The notes: generated by a model from the letters alone, not told the origin. A stretch of 64,000 nucleotides of DNA from Pseudonocardia sp. T1-2H (GCF_038039215.1 NZ_JBBPCL010000001.1:3720001-3784000), one strand, 5' to 3'. Positions 7,424 to 15,925 are shown, numbered from the stretch's first letter. Made by a program: numbers and translations.

Positions 7424-9664
7424 CTAGCCCTCGTCGTCGAGATCCTCGGTCGCACGCTTGGCCAGTGCTTCACGCACGGTGATCGGATCGAGGGGCCAGC
7501 GGTTGCCGGTCGAAGGCACCTTGACCCCGTACTCGGCCGAGAGTCGGGCGCGCAGCGCCTTGCCGGTCAGCGCTCGGTACGGCGTCCAGCCCGGCGCATA
7601 CGCGGCCAGCAGGGCCGGGACGTCGGCGATCGGGACCGGCTGCTCGCCGAGCACGGCGTCGAGGTCGTCGAGCAGGTCTCGGGCGGCCTGAACTGTGGGT
7701 GCCGTCGTGGCCGAGCCGGGAAGGGGCCGGCCGCTCCGGGCGATCGCGTCCAGGGCGCGGGCGATGATCGGAGTGACCTGGTCCCCGGTCCCGGAGTCCT
7801 TGTCCACGGACAGGAAGTAGACCTGCACGATGTCGCTGCGTTGCCCGGAGAAGCCCTTGACCACCGCGGTCCCCCGGTCGGTGCCCGGGATCAGCTCCGT
7901 CGCGCGGTGGCCGGCGGTGTACGCGCCCTGGCCGAGGAGGGCGTCGTTGGCGACGTGATCCCCGACGGCGAACGCGATCCCGTTGGAGCAGTTGCGGGTC
8001 ACGTCGCGCGGCATGGAGTCCTTCGTCGGCGCCTGCGTCGAGACGAAGACGTGGATGCCGCGCTTGCGGCCCAACCGAACGATGTCGACCAGCAGTTTCG
8101 CCGCCTCGGCCCCGTGGGTGGGGTGCTGGATAACCACATGGGCTTCCTCGAGCAGACAGAACAGCGGGTGCAACCCGATGTTCTTCGAGGCGTACTCCCG
8201 CGTCACCGCCGGGATCTCGTAGCGGACGAGCAGCTCACCGCGGGACTGGACCTCCGCGTGCAGCTCACGCAGGTGCTCGACGATCTCGGCGATCTTCTCG
8301 TCCTCGGCACCCATCACGTACCGCGAGCACCGCGGCCGGAACGCCTCGAAGTCGAAGTTGGCATCCGGTACCCAGATCCGCAGCTCCGCCGTCGGGTCCA
8401 GGGCTACGCCGGCGGCGACCGCGCGGGCCGCCGACGACTTGCCCTGTCCGGGCATCCCGCCACCGAGGGAGTTGCGCTCCATGAACGGCGCCAGCATCGG
8501 CGTCCCCCGCAGCGTGCGACCGAACGGGACACCCTTGAACACGTCCACGGCACCGTCGTCGAGCAGCGGATACGGGCCGGCGCCCTCGGCGAGCGCGCCC
8601 TTGTCCGCCACCCAGAGATCCAAGATCCCGGCCTCGCCGCCGGTGGTCGGCCACACCTCCTTCGCCAACCGGTGCAGACCGGTGGCGAGGTCCGCGCGGC
8701 GGCGGGCGATCTTCTCCGCGGTCACCCCGGCCGGCAGCCGGATCACCGCATGCGTCCCTCGGCCATCGACCCGGGCCGGGGTGAGGAACTGCAGCGGCGT
8801 CCCCTCCTTCAGGAACGCGGTGATCTGCGGGATCCGCAGCGCCGACAACGCACGGGCGATCGTGGTCTCGTCGATCGTCGCGTCTGCGTCCCCGTCGGAC
8901 GCGGTGGCCAGCCACGCCGGCGCCCGACCCCGGCGCCGGCCCTCCCGCCACGCCCCCAGGACCAGCAGGACGGGCGCAGCCATGACGAGCGGCGTCCAGG
9001 CCAGCGCGATCGCGGCGAACGACCAGCGGATCACGTCCGCGACGCCGATGATGACGTTCGTGAACTCCCCGGCCCCAGAGAGCTGTACCGCACCGGCGAT
9101 GGCGAGGATCAACACCGCGATCCCGGCGGCGGCGCCGAGGGCGACGCGGACCGCGGCGGCGACCATCGCCGGGGTGTCCATGATCCAGGCGTGCCGGCGG
9201 GCGGCGGCGGTCTCCTTGCGCTCCAGCCACTCTGCCAACCGCGCCTGGTCCCCGACCGCCTCGGCGGCGCGGATCTGGCGGCGATAGACGCCCATCGTCG
9301 AGGCGTCCCATCCCCGGCGGGCCCAGGACTCGAACCCCTGCGCCACCGTTACTCCCGTCCGGGCGACCAGACGCACGCCCTGAACCGGGCGCTCGGACTC
9401 CCGCAGCGTGGTGATGACGTGCACGGTCTGCCTGCGCGCCACCGTGCCCGCCCGACGCACCAGCGCCGTCCCCGGCCGGCCCACCGGCGTGCTGGCTTCC
9501 GCGGCGGGATCGGTGACGATCTCGCCCCCCACGACGAACGGTGCGCCGTCCCCACTGTCCGCGGTCGGGTGGGTGGTGGGGTGCAGGTGGACGACGTTGT
9601 CCCGCTCGTCGTCGCCATCGTCGTCGGGGTTGTGGGGTGTTCCGGTGTAGGTCGACGTGCTCAT
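7424..9664 (-). CDS. TraB/FtsK-SpoIIIE-type DNA translocase for conjugal transfer
   Basis: A 746-residue membrane-anchored hexameric motor. Two transmembrane segments lie at about 168-194 and 212-239. The FtsK-like ATPase follows, with Walker A GMPGQGKSS at ~403-411 and Walker B LFCLLEEAH at ~501-509, and the arginine-finger region around VDIVRLGRKRGIHVFVSTQ. The C-terminal ~90 residues look like a small winged-helix DNA-reading domain, comparable to the gamma/TRS-recognition domain of TraB. In AICEs and Streptomyces plasmids TraB alone moves double-stranded DNA between hyphae. Its ATG overlaps the stop of the upstream Spd-like gene by one base. Confidence 0.88.
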   Translation of the reverse strand: MSTSTYTGTPHNPDDDGDDERDNVVHLHPTTHPTADSGDGAPFVVGGEIVTDPAAEASTPVGRPGTALVRRAGTVARRQTVHVITTLRESERPVQGVRLVARTGVTVAQGFESWARRGWDASTMGVYRRQIRAAEAVGDQARLAEWLERKETAAARRHAWIMDTPAMVAAAVRVALGAAAGIAVLILAIAGAVQLSGAGEFTNVIIGVADVIRWSFAAIALAWTPLVMAAPVLLVLGAWREGRRRGRAPAWLATASDGDADATIDETTIARALSALRIPQITAFLKEGTPLQFLTPARVDGRGTHAVIRLPAGVTAEKIARRRADLATGLHRLAKEVWPTTGGEAGILDLWVADKGALAEGAGPYPLLDDGAVDVFKGVPFGRTLRGTPMLAPFMERNSLGGGMPGQGKSSAARAVAAGVALDPTAELRIWVPDANFDFEAFRPRCSRYVMGAEDEKIAEIVEHLRELHAEVQSRGELLVRYEIPAVTREYASKNIGLHPLFCLLEEAHVVIQHPTHGAEAAKLLVDIVRLGRKRGIHVFVSTQAPTKDSMPRDVTRNCSNGIAFAVGDHVANDALLGQGAYTAGHRATELIPGTDRGTAVVKGFSGQRSDIVQVYFLSVDKDSGTGDQVTPIIARALDAIARSGRPLPGSATTAPTVQAARDLLDDLDAVLGEQPVPIADVPALLAAYAPGWTPYRALTGKALRARLSAEYGVKVPSTGNRWPLDPITVREALAKRATEDLDDEG

Positions 9665-10584
9665 CAGGCAGCCTCCTGCCGCTCGGCGACGGGCATCGGG
9701 TCAGTAGCGGGTGCGGGGTCGCGGAGGGCGGCGGCGAGCTTGACCGAGGTCCCGGCCGAACAGCCGGTCACCGCCCGGCACCACGCCGGCGACAGGTCCA
9801 CCCGTTCCCCCGCACCCGTGGCGCGGTCGAGCTCGGCGCGGGCCTCGGCGAGGTAGTCCGCGAGCAGCCGGCGCGGCCGCGGGGCCGGCTTCCGCCGCGC
9901 CCGCCGAACCGGGCGTTCACAGGCCGGCTCACGAACCGCGTCCACGATGGACTCACGAACCGGCGCCTCCACCGCGCCCGACGACGGCGGCGGGTCCTGG
10001 TGAACCTCCATGCCCTCGGCGGCCGGTGTGCGCTCGATGAGCGCGCGATGCACGGCCTCGGTGAGCCGATCCCGCAGACCCGGGCCGGTCTCCGCCGTGG
10101 CGAACACGACCAGCGGCGGCACCGAATGCAGCACCACCCCAGCCGCGGAGAACGGGTGATCGGCCAGGCCCCACGACGTCCAGGTGTTCATGACGTAGGT
10201 GGCGGCGAAGGTGAGCCACTTCGTCCGCCGGCCCCAGGCCGGCAGGCTGACTTGGTAGCGGGCGGTGACCTGCTCGGCGCGCAGGACCGCGAGCAGCACC
10301 AGGGACACCATAGGGTCGAGCAGCCAGGCCACCCACCAGCCCGCCGAGAAGGTCGGCGAGCCGGCAGCGGCGAATCCCTGGACGTTGACCATCGTGAAGG
10401 CCAGGCCGAGCACGATCCCCGCCCACAACAGGGCGTCCACTTGCGAGCGCACCCGCTCGACACGGAGCGCGATCACGTCAGGATCCGTCGTCAGCGCCCG
10501 GACCCGGGCGGCGTTGGCAGCCTCGGCCGCCAACCGGGCCACCTTCCCGACCGGCCGGTTCTCTGTGGTCGTCTGGACGGTCAT
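9664..10584 (-). CDS. SpdB-like membrane protein (intramycelial spread)
   Basis: A 306-residue protein with an N-terminal helical region (~1-50), four hydrophobic segments between ~52 and ~170 (ALLWAGIVLGLAFTMV, WWVAWLLDPMVSLVLL, WLTFAATYVMN, SAAGVVLHSVPPLVVF) and a long charged C-terminus with RRARRKPAPRPRR. The position directly before the translocase, with stop-start overlap, and the topology match Spd proteins that help transferred DNA move between mycelial compartments. Assigned by context and topology, not by a catalytic motif. Confidence 0.7.
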   Translation of the reverse strand: MTVQTTTENRPVGKVARLAAEAANAARVRALTTDPDVIALRVERVRSQVDALLWAGIVLGLAFTMVNVQGFAAAGSPTFSAGWWVAWLLDPMVSLVLLAVLRAEQVTARYQVSLPAWGRRTKWLTFAATYVMNTWTSWGLADHPFSAAGVVLHSVPPLVVFATAETGPGLRDRLTEAVHRALIERTPAAEGMEVHQDPPPSSGAVEAPVRESIVDAVREPACERPVRRARRKPAPRPRRLLADYLAEARAELDRATGAGERVDLSPAWCRAVTGCSAGTSVKLAAALRDPAPATDPMPVAERQEAA

Positions 10585-10904
10585 CGGTAGCCACCTCCGT
10601 GGATCGAGCGCGGCAGCTCACGCACCGAGAACATCCGCGCCAATGCCGCCCCGGCGACCAGCGCCGGCACCCCCAATACCCCGGCCATCACCGCCGGCGG
10701 GGCGTCGTAGGCGATGACCGTCCACTGCACCCCGACGATCAGCGCCGCGATGAGCAGCGTCCGCCCGGCCGTGCTCGACCGCCGACCCGCCGAGGCAACC
10801 CCTCGTTCGATCGTCCGGCCCGCTCGCGCGCCGGAGGACCACACCGAGATCAGACCCACGCCGGCGAGCACGACCAGCGCCACGGTCATCTGTGTCGTGC
10901 TCAC
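10581..10904 (-). CDS. Small Spd-like membrane protein
   Basis: A 107-residue protein with three predicted hydrophobic stretches (MTVALVVLAGVGLISVW, LLIAALIVGVQWTVIAY, AGVLGVPALVAGAALA) and an Arg-rich tail. It overlaps both neighbours by about 4 bp in the transfer operon, so it is almost certainly translated with them. Function is unknown beyond likely membership in the spread apparatus. Confidence 0.6.
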   Translation of the reverse strand: MSTTQMTVALVVLAGVGLISVWSSGARAGRTIERGVASAGRRSSTAGRTLLIAALIVGVQWTVIAYDAPPAVMAGVLGVPALVAGAALARMFSVRELPRSIHGGGYR

Positions 10905-11482
10905 CGGACCTCACCGCCCGGAGCCTCGGCAGGCGCGCCCGCCGGGCGGGCCCTGTTCGCCTCTACCATCGCGTTCTCTCCGTTCACCTGCTGGTGGTTG
11001 GGGAGACCCAGCCCGGCGGCTACTTCCGCCAAGAACCCGTCGCCGGGCTGGACTCCCATGAACTCGCCGCGATCCAACGCGGCCTCGTACTCCCGCTCCG
11101 CCAGGGTCGGCAGGCCCGACAGGCGTGCCGTGACGTGTCGCTCGTCGATGTGGTCGCAGCGCCCGCACAGCCGCCACAACCAGCCGCAGCCCTCCCACGA
11201 CGACGGGTCCTGCCACGGCTCGTGCCCGTCGTGCTCCGGGATCGACCGATCACACGCGCACACCCGCCACGACCCCGGCTCGTAGTCGTGCCCGAACGAC
11301 CGGCACCGCTGCCGGTCCGCACACACCGGGCACAGCAGCCGGCCAGACAAGCGCCGAACCCAGGACAGCCGCTCCGCCGCCCCGAGAGCCGCCTCCGCGG
11401 TCTCGAACCGACCTTCGTCCCCGCCCTCGCGCTGCTCGACCGCACAGCCATCACAGGCGGCCACCACCGCTCGGACGATCAC
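10901..11482 (-). CDS. Cysteine-rich hypothetical protein of the transfer operon
   Basis: A 193-residue protein I do not recognise. It has CxxC pairs CDGC, CPVC and CGRC plus CACD and isolated Cys/His, suggesting two or three zinc-binding sites, then an acidic, Ala-rich C-terminus. The GTG start at 11482 is chosen because it overlaps the upstream stop (GTGA), like the other junctions of this operon. It heads the tra/spd transcript after the 94-residue gene. Confidence 0.6.
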   Translation of the reverse strand: MIVRAVVAACDGCAVEQREGGDEGRFETAEAALGAAERLSWVRRLSGRLLCPVCADRQRCRSFGHDYEPGSWRVCACDRSIPEHDGHEPWQDPSSWEGCGWLWRLCGRCDHIDERHVTARLSGLPTLAEREYEAALDRGEFMGVQPGDGFLAEVAAGLGLPNHQQVNGENAMVEANRARPAGAPAEAPGGEVR

Positions 11483-11763
11483 GCCGCCTCGCCACCAGCG
11501 GTCGGCGCCGAGAAGACGGCCGCGGTACCGAGGGCAGGAACGGAGCGAAGCCGGCGGGACGGCCGGATCTCGGCTCGCTCCTTGTCGTCCATCAGCAGCC
11601 ATGCGGTCGGCTCGGGTCGGCGTTCACGAGCGATGTCCCGGTAGGCGTCCCACTGGATCTCTCGGACGTCGTCCGGCGTCAGACCGTCTGGCGACCAGGA
11701 CTCCTCGATGTCGAGGCTGTCGAGGGTCACTCGGTGCATTGCGTCGAGGCGGTGAACGTTCAT
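11479..11763 (-). CDS. Hypothetical protein, first gene of the transfer operon
   Basis: A 94-residue, charged, soluble protein without recognisable domain. The start at 11763 (MNVHRLDAMHRV) has a GGGAGA ribosome site; a longer frame upstream would run into the palindrome at 11783-11812. Being the first gene after that palindrome, it is a likely target of the GntR repressor encoded divergently. Ends with a 4-bp overlap into the Cys-rich gene. Confidence 0.55.
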   Translation of the reverse strand: MNVHRLDAMHRVTLDSLDIEESWSPDGLTPDDVREIQWDAYRDIARERRPEPTAWLLMDDKERAEIRPSRRLRSVPALGTAAVFSAPTAGGEAA

Positions 11764-11782
11764 GGTGTCTCCCGGTTCGTGA

Positions 11783-11812
11783 ACCACATAGCACCACAAG
11801 GTGCTATGTGGT
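11783..11812. promoter_or_regulatory. Perfect palindrome, probable GntR operator
   Basis: Two 13-bp arms (ACCACATAGCACC and GGTGCTATGTGGT) are separated by ACAA. A degenerate half copy, GTGGTGCTGTGTAGTGG, follows at about 11837-11853, close to the GntR start. The site lies between the divergent tra operon and the GntR gene, so it can control both. Binding by the adjacent regulator is inferred. Confidence 0.65.
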
Positions 11813-11879
11813 GCTTCGTCTGTCAAGGCTCGTGTTTGTGGTGCTGTGTAGTGGCCTACGCGGCCGGTAGCCTGTCGCG

Positions 11880-12218
11880 GTGGCGATCGATCCGAACAGC
11901 GCCGTCCCGCTCAGCGCGCAGGTCAAGGCCGACATCGTCGAGCGCATCAACTCCGGCGAGTACGCCGTGGGCGAGAAGATCCCGTCCCTGCGCAGCCTCG
12001 CCGCACAACACGGAGTGGCAGAGCTGACCGTGCACGCCGCGGTGAAGGAACTTCAGTACGAGGGCGTCCTGGAGTCCGCGAGCGGACGCGGCACCTTCGT
12101 GCGGGCGCTCCCGGGTGTCGGGCCCAGCGATCTCGTGAAGGCCGTCGAGGAGTTGCGCCGGGAGGTTGCCGAACTCCGTGACCGTGTCTCCGCGATCGAG
12201 AGCACCGACCGCATCTGA
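11880..12218 (+). CDS. Short GntR-family repressor (KorSA-like role)
   Basis: A 112-residue regulator: winged HTH at ~8-75 (VPLSAQVKADIVERINSGEY, IPSLRSLAAQHGVAELTVHAAVKELQYEG, GRGTFV) and a C-terminal coiled coil (VEELRREVAELRDRVSAIES). There is no ligand-binding domain, as in plasmid and AICE GntR repressors such as pSAM2 KorSA, which hold transfer and replication genes silent. The GTG at 11880 starts the frame; no clear ribosome site precedes it, so translation may be leaderless. The palindrome at 11783-11812 is its likely binding site. Confidence 0.82.
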   Translation: MAIDPNSAVPLSAQVKADIVERINSGEYAVGEKIPSLRSLAAQHGVAELTVHAAVKELQYEGVLESASGRGTFVRALPGVGPSDLVKAVEELRREVAELRDRVSAIESTDRI

Positions 12219-12307
12219 CCGGCTCGCAAGGTGTTCCTTGAAGTTCATGGGTACATAGGACCGCGGAACCGCGGACGCCAACACCGCACTTCACAGGCCG
12301 TTTCTGG

Positions 12308-12355
12308 ACGTCCCGGACGGACCCGATCTCTCGAAAACGTCCCCGAAACGTCCCG
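12308..12355. repeat. Direct repeats ACGTCCC upstream of the HTH/PLD-like gene
   Basis: ACGTCCCS occurs at 12308, 12337 and 12348; the last two are part of a near-perfect 11-bp tandem CGAAACGTCCC (one copy with an extra A). They lie just before the start of the HTH protein and could be its own operator. Confidence 0.4.
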
Positions 12356-12374
12356 AGATGTGGATGATGAACCG

Positions 12375-13118
12375 GTGCCCAACGACCGACTCCGCGCCGC
12401 CATGGACGCAGCCGGGCTGACTATCGAAGATGTCTCCGCCCGCGTAGAGGTCGACCCCAAGACGGTCGGCCGGTGGGTCTACGCCGACGGCCGGCGGCCC
12501 CACCGAACCACGCGAACTCTCGTCGCCGAGCTACTCCGTGTCGAGGAAACCCACCTGTGGCCAGCGGAAAAGCGGCCCGCGAGCTCACCGGCCGTCGCCG
12601 AGCTAGTCCACCTCTACCCGACCCGATCCGCCGTTCCGTTCGCCCTTTGGACAGACCTCATCCGTGGCGCCACCGAGGCCGTGGACGTGCTGGTGTTCTC
12701 CGGGCAGTTCCTCGTCGAGCAACACGACCTACTGCCGGTCATCCGCGCCAAGGAAGCAGCCGGCGTCCGGTTCCGAATCGCCGTTGGCGACCACACCTCG
12801 TCGGCCGTCGTGCAACGCGCTGCGGAGGAGGGCACCACCGGCGGGCTCGAAGGCCGAGTGCAGATGATGCGCCGCTACCTGCAGGACGTTGCCCACCTCC
12901 CCGGCGTCGAGATCCGCACCCACGGCACGATCCTCTACAACTCGATCTACCGATTCGACGGCCAGGCCCTCATCAACGGCCACGCCTTCGGCTCCCTCGC
13001 CGGCCAGAACCCCATGCTGCACATCCGCCACGTCCCCGACGGGACCATGTGGGAGCACTACATGCGTTCGTTCGACCGCGTCTGGGACCTCGCCCGACCC
13101 GAACCCACCGAGAGGTAA
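12375..13118 (+). CDS. XRE-type HTH protein with PLD-like C-terminal domain
   Basis: A ~247-residue protein with an N-terminal Cro/C1-type HTH (RLRAAMDAAGLTIEDVSARV, VDPKTVGRWVYADGRRP, up to ~residue 65). The C-terminal domain of ~160 residues resembles a phospholipase-D-like fold (VDVLVFSGQFLVEQ, FRIAVGDH, HGTILYNSIYRFDGQALINGH) without the canonical HKD motif. The GTG at 12375 or 12360 is the start; the upstream ATG at 12231 would add an unstructured Arg-rich stretch. Proteins of this build are common in AICEs next to a Nudix hydrolase, as here (5-bp gap). Regulation plus sensing of a nucleotide or nucleic acid is a guess. Confidence 0.65.
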   Translation: MPNDRLRAAMDAAGLTIEDVSARVEVDPKTVGRWVYADGRRPHRTTRTLVAELLRVEETHLWPAEKRPASSPAVAELVHLYPTRSAVPFALWTDLIRGATEAVDVLVFSGQFLVEQHDLLPVIRAKEAAGVRFRIAVGDHTSSAVVQRAAEEGTTGGLEGRVQMMRRYLQDVAHLPGVEIRTHGTILYNSIYRFDGQALINGHAFGSLAGQNPMLHIRHVPDGTMWEHYMRSFDRVWDLARPEPTER

Positions 13119-13123
13119 AGCCC

Positions 13124-13606
13124 ATGGGACGCATCGACTACTTCGACGACCCCGCCGCACCCGCGATCAACAGCGTCGTCCCCTCCGTCACCGTCGCCGC
13201 CCGCGACGACACCGGCCGGATCTTGCTCATCCACAAGATCGATAACGGGTACTGGGCGCTCCCCGGCGGCGGTCACGACCCCGGCGAGAGCATCATCGAC
13301 ACCGCCGTCCGCGAGGTCCGCGAAGAGACTGGCATCACCGTCCGCATCACCGGTCTGGTCGGCACCTACACGGATCCCCGTCACGTCATGAAGTACAACG
13401 ACGGCGAGGTCCGCCAACAGTTCTCGCTGTGCTTCCACGCCGTCCCGCTCGAGGAGGCAGACGCACCCCGGCCTGACGGCACTGAGACCAAAGCCGCCTC
13501 GTGGATCGAGCCCGACGACGTCCCCGGACTCAGCATCCACCCATCCATGCGGTTGCGGATCGACCACGCGCTCGACGAGCAACGCACCGAGCCCTACCTA
13601 GGCTGA
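13124..13606 (+). CDS. Nudix hydrolase
   Basis: A 160-residue pyrophosphohydrolase acting on a nucleoside diphosphate-X substrate. The Nudix box is complete: GGGHDPGES followed by AVREVREETGI (G-x5-E-x7-REVREETGI), residues ~47-70. A GAGAGG ribosome site precedes ATG 13124. It is in an operon with the HTH/PLD-like gene. In pSAM2 the immunity factor Pif also has a Nudix motif and blocks redundant transfer between carriers, so an entry-exclusion role is plausible here but unproven. Confidence 0.87.
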   Translation: MGRIDYFDDPAAPAINSVVPSVTVAARDDTGRILLIHKIDNGYWALPGGGHDPGESIIDTAVREVREETGITVRITGLVGTYTDPRHVMKYNDGEVRQQFSLCFHAVPLEEADAPRPDGTETKAASWIEPDDVPGLSIHPSMRLRIDHALDEQRTEPYLG

Positions 13607-14152
13607 CCCAGCCGCCAACCGGGCCTCTGTCCGGCGGACCGACTCCGCCAGGATCGGGCCCGCCGTCAGCCACGCCTCATGCACCGGATCGTTGGCTGGA
13701 TAGCGGTCGAGAATCTCGGAAATCCGCTCGTCATAGGTCAGCCGCTCACCGGAGGGCCCCGTCGTCAGATCCGCGGTCACCAACGCGTCAAGCAGCGGCC
13801 CATCTGGGAACGGGAACTCCGCCAGCTCCGCGCCGAGCCCACGCTGTTCGGCCTCGTAACGCGCCCCCGAATGGTGCGCCACGAGACCAACGATGACAGC
13901 CGACCAACCCTGATCACGTAGATAGCGGGCCCCATCGAGCGGGTGGAAGCGCGTGTGGCCGATCTCCGGCGAGTACCCGATGTCGTGGAGCCACGCGGCG
14001 GCGACGAGACGGTCACCATCCCCACCAGGGACGGCGCCGCTCAGCTCATCAGCGCGGGCGGCGACAGCCTGCACATGCGACCACCGCCGACCCAGCGGCA
14101 CCACAAGCCGCTCAGCGAGCCGGCGCGCCTCGGGAACTAGGTCAGCAGGCAT
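13598..14152 (-). CDS. HD-domain phosphohydrolase
   Basis: A 184-residue metal-dependent phosphohydrolase. The HD signature is LVAAAWLHDIGYSPEIGHTRFHPLDGARYL (distal His and HD pair) with a later VAHHSGA. It is convergent with the Nudix gene and overlaps it by 9 bp at the 3' ends. The pairing with a Nudix enzyme suggests both act on small nucleotides. The start ATG 14152 has a weak upstream site and a few codons may be added. Confidence 0.78.
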   Translation of the reverse strand: MPADLVPEARRLAERLVVPLGRRWSHVQAVAARADELSGAVPGGDGDRLVAAAWLHDIGYSPEIGHTRFHPLDGARYLRDQGWSAVIVGLVAHHSGARYEAEQRGLGAELAEFPFPDGPLLDALVTADLTTGPSGERLTYDERISEILDRYPANDPVHEAWLTAGPILAESVRRTEARLAAGSA

Positions 14153-14339
14153 CAGCGACAGTCGTTCCGAGGTCTGTGAGGGGCCTGTCGTCCCAGGTTT
14201 CTCCACGACGCCCGACGCTACAGATTGGACGGCACCCTCGTCGTGTACAGCACCCGCGGCCCCACCCAGGTGTCCCCCGTACGGCTGAGGCCACTCTGGG
14301 GGGCACCGCCACGACGCCGCCGGGCAGTCCCCACCGTCG

Positions 14340-14582
14340 TCAGCCGATGATGAGGCCACCATCTGTGCGGCCCGTGTGGGGGCACGGGAACCACGTATCA
14401 ATGTCGGTCCGCTCTCCGTGGGGGTCGAGGATGTCCCGCAGCTCTTTCCAGACCTGTTCGGGGATCTCCTCGTCGTGGAGGTCCACGGCCAGGTGCTCGG
14501 AAAGCGTGTAGGCCACATCTGACGGGTCGAGGTAGAGCCTGCCGGCCACCTCGTCGAGAGTCCGGGGAGCCGGGATCTTCAC
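14340..14582 (-). CDS. Hypothetical protein
   Basis: An 80-residue acidic protein with a GTG start and no recognised domain. It is downstream of and on the same strand as the HicB-like gene, 43 bp apart, so a pair is possible, but it does not look like HicA. AICE cargo. Confidence 0.4.
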   Translation of the reverse strand: MKIPAPRTLDEVAGRLYLDPSDVAYTLSEHLAVDLHDEEIPEQVWKELRDILDPHGERTDIDTWFPCPHTGRTDGGLIIG

Positions 14583-14625
14583 GAGTGACTCTGGGAGTCA
14601 CCAGGCGCGTGCATCTCCGATGCGC

Positions 14626-14841
14626 TCACGCCTCATCCAGGGGCAGACTGAGCCGGGCCCACGCAGGCACCTTGCTCGGAGTTGTGAGTTCCGGCCTCCG
14701 GACCTGGAGCATCTCGGACGCATATCGGACGGCCTGCTCAGCGTCTCTGCGGGTTTTGCCCCTGCCGGACACCCCGACGCCGGGGATCCTCACAACCCAC
14801 ACGTAGCCGTCATCGGTTCTCCGTACCGTTCGCAGCTCCAC
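14626..14841 (-). CDS. HicB-like antitoxin domain protein
   Basis: A 71-residue protein with the HicB beta-strand/helix pattern: TDDGYVWVVRIPGVGVSGRGKTRRDAEQ. A HicA partner was not seen next to it. HicB proteins mask HicA mRNA interferases; an orphan may act only as a regulator. Start is GTG. Confidence 0.5.
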   Translation of the reverse strand: MELRTVRRTDDGYVWVVRIPGVGVSGRGKTRRDAEQAVRYASEMLQVRRPELTTPSKVPAWARLSLPLDEA

Positions 14842-15199
14842 GCGGTGATCATAAGGCGCCGATGAGGCACCGAACAGCCACGTGACGCTCAGGGCACCGA
14901 TCGACTACGTGACGTATCTACGTGACGGGAACGATCTGGTATCCGACGCTACAAATATCAGGCTTCAAGATCAAGGATCAGGTCGCACCTAGGCATCGTC
15001 ATCCAGAGGCCGCCGCGGACGCGGCGTGGCTACAGCGAAGGCATCGACTCCCGCAGGGCGGCAGCGTGATGACGTTCGGGGAAGTCGGTGTCGCGCCAGA
15101 GACCGCGGTGCCACCCCATGCCGATTTAAGCCGAGTGGGGGATAGTCACGCTCGCACCGATCAGGTCTCGACGGTGCAGGCGACTCGGGGAGCTGCGCG
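14842..15199. other. Intergenic region in the AICE cargo
   Basis: A 358-bp gap with no believable gene. It holds three copies of ACGTGACG at 14880, 14907 and 14920 (the last two as CTACGTGACG), which share the GTGAC core seen near the replication genes. Confidence 0.5.
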
Positions 15200-15925
15200 A
15201 TGGCCGCAGGGAATGGAGAGCAGCGGCTGCACGATTCGTCCGGCGATTCGGTCTTGGTGTGGGTCCAGGACTTCGACGGTTACACCTTGTCGATCAACGC
15301 GGGGCACCGGGCGGTGTTGGGGTGGTCGTTGGACGAGCTGTCGGCGGTGCCGTTCTGGGAGCTGGTGCACCCCGACGACCAGCAGCGGTTGATGGAGGAC
15401 CGGGAGCGGCTGGTGCTGCGCGGGCCGGGTCGGATGCCCGCCCGGCGGGTGCGGATGCTGCGCCGGGACGGCTCGCACCGCCTCATCGCCTGCGGGATGC
15501 GGGCCACGCCGGAGGAGGAACGCATCTACCTCTCCGGTGAGGACGTCACCGACCACCAACCGAACGTTTGCGGAGAGCGGTTCCTCGTCGGGTCCTGGGA
15601 CTGGGACATCAGCCGGGACTCCGCGACGTGGTCGGAGGGCATGTACGAGATCTATGGGCTCGAGCCGGGGACGGGGCACAACCTGGACATCGCCCTGCAG
15701 CGCATTCACGAAGACGACCGAGCGGCCGTGACCGAGGCGATCGGCTGGGCTCTGGCGACCAAGGAGTCCTATGCCGCCAGCCATCGGATCGTGCGGCCGG
15801 ACGGCGCGGTCCGGTGGCTGTACTCGACGGGCCGGGTCTTCGTCGGGGAGGACGGGGAGCCCGCGCGGATGCGCGGCCTGACCTGGGATGTCACCGACCG
15901 CTGGCAGAGCCCGCCCGACGGTTAG
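15200..15925 (+). CDS. Tandem PAS-domain protein without output domain
   Basis: A 241-residue protein with two PAS domains. The first, ~10-118, has VLVWVQDFDGYTLSINAG, LGWSLDEL, FWELVHPDDQ. The second, ~125-235, has WDWDISRDSATWSEGMYEIYGLEPG, RIHEDDRAAVTEAI, a PAC motif ending TWDVTDRW. No kinase, GGDEF or DNA-binding domain follows, so it must signal by protein contact or has lost its output module. GGGGAG precedes the ATG. Located between the conserved AICE genes and attR, hence cargo. Confidence 0.75.
   Translation: MAAGNGEQRLHDSSGDSVLVWVQDFDGYTLSINAGHRAVLGWSLDELSAVPFWELVHPDDQQRLMEDRERLVLRGPGRMPARRVRMLRRDGSHRLIACGMRATPEEERIYLSGEDVTDHQPNVCGERFLVGSWDWDISRDSATWSEGMYEIYGLEPGTGHNLDIALQRIHEDDRAAVTEAIGWALATKESYAASHRIVRPDGAVRWLYSTGRVFVGEDGEPARMRGLTWDVTDRWQSPPDG

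Noticed and set aside
8265..9311. Long Arg/Gly-rich minus-strand frame and the 671-codon plus-strand frame over the translocase gene
   Set aside because: Both are shadows of the TraB-like gene in GC-rich DNA; their composition is low-complexity and they have no family features.
14340..14841. A HicAB toxin-antitoxin pair
   Set aside because: The 71-residue protein is HicB-like, but the adjacent 80-residue protein has no HicA features, so a functional pair is not supported.
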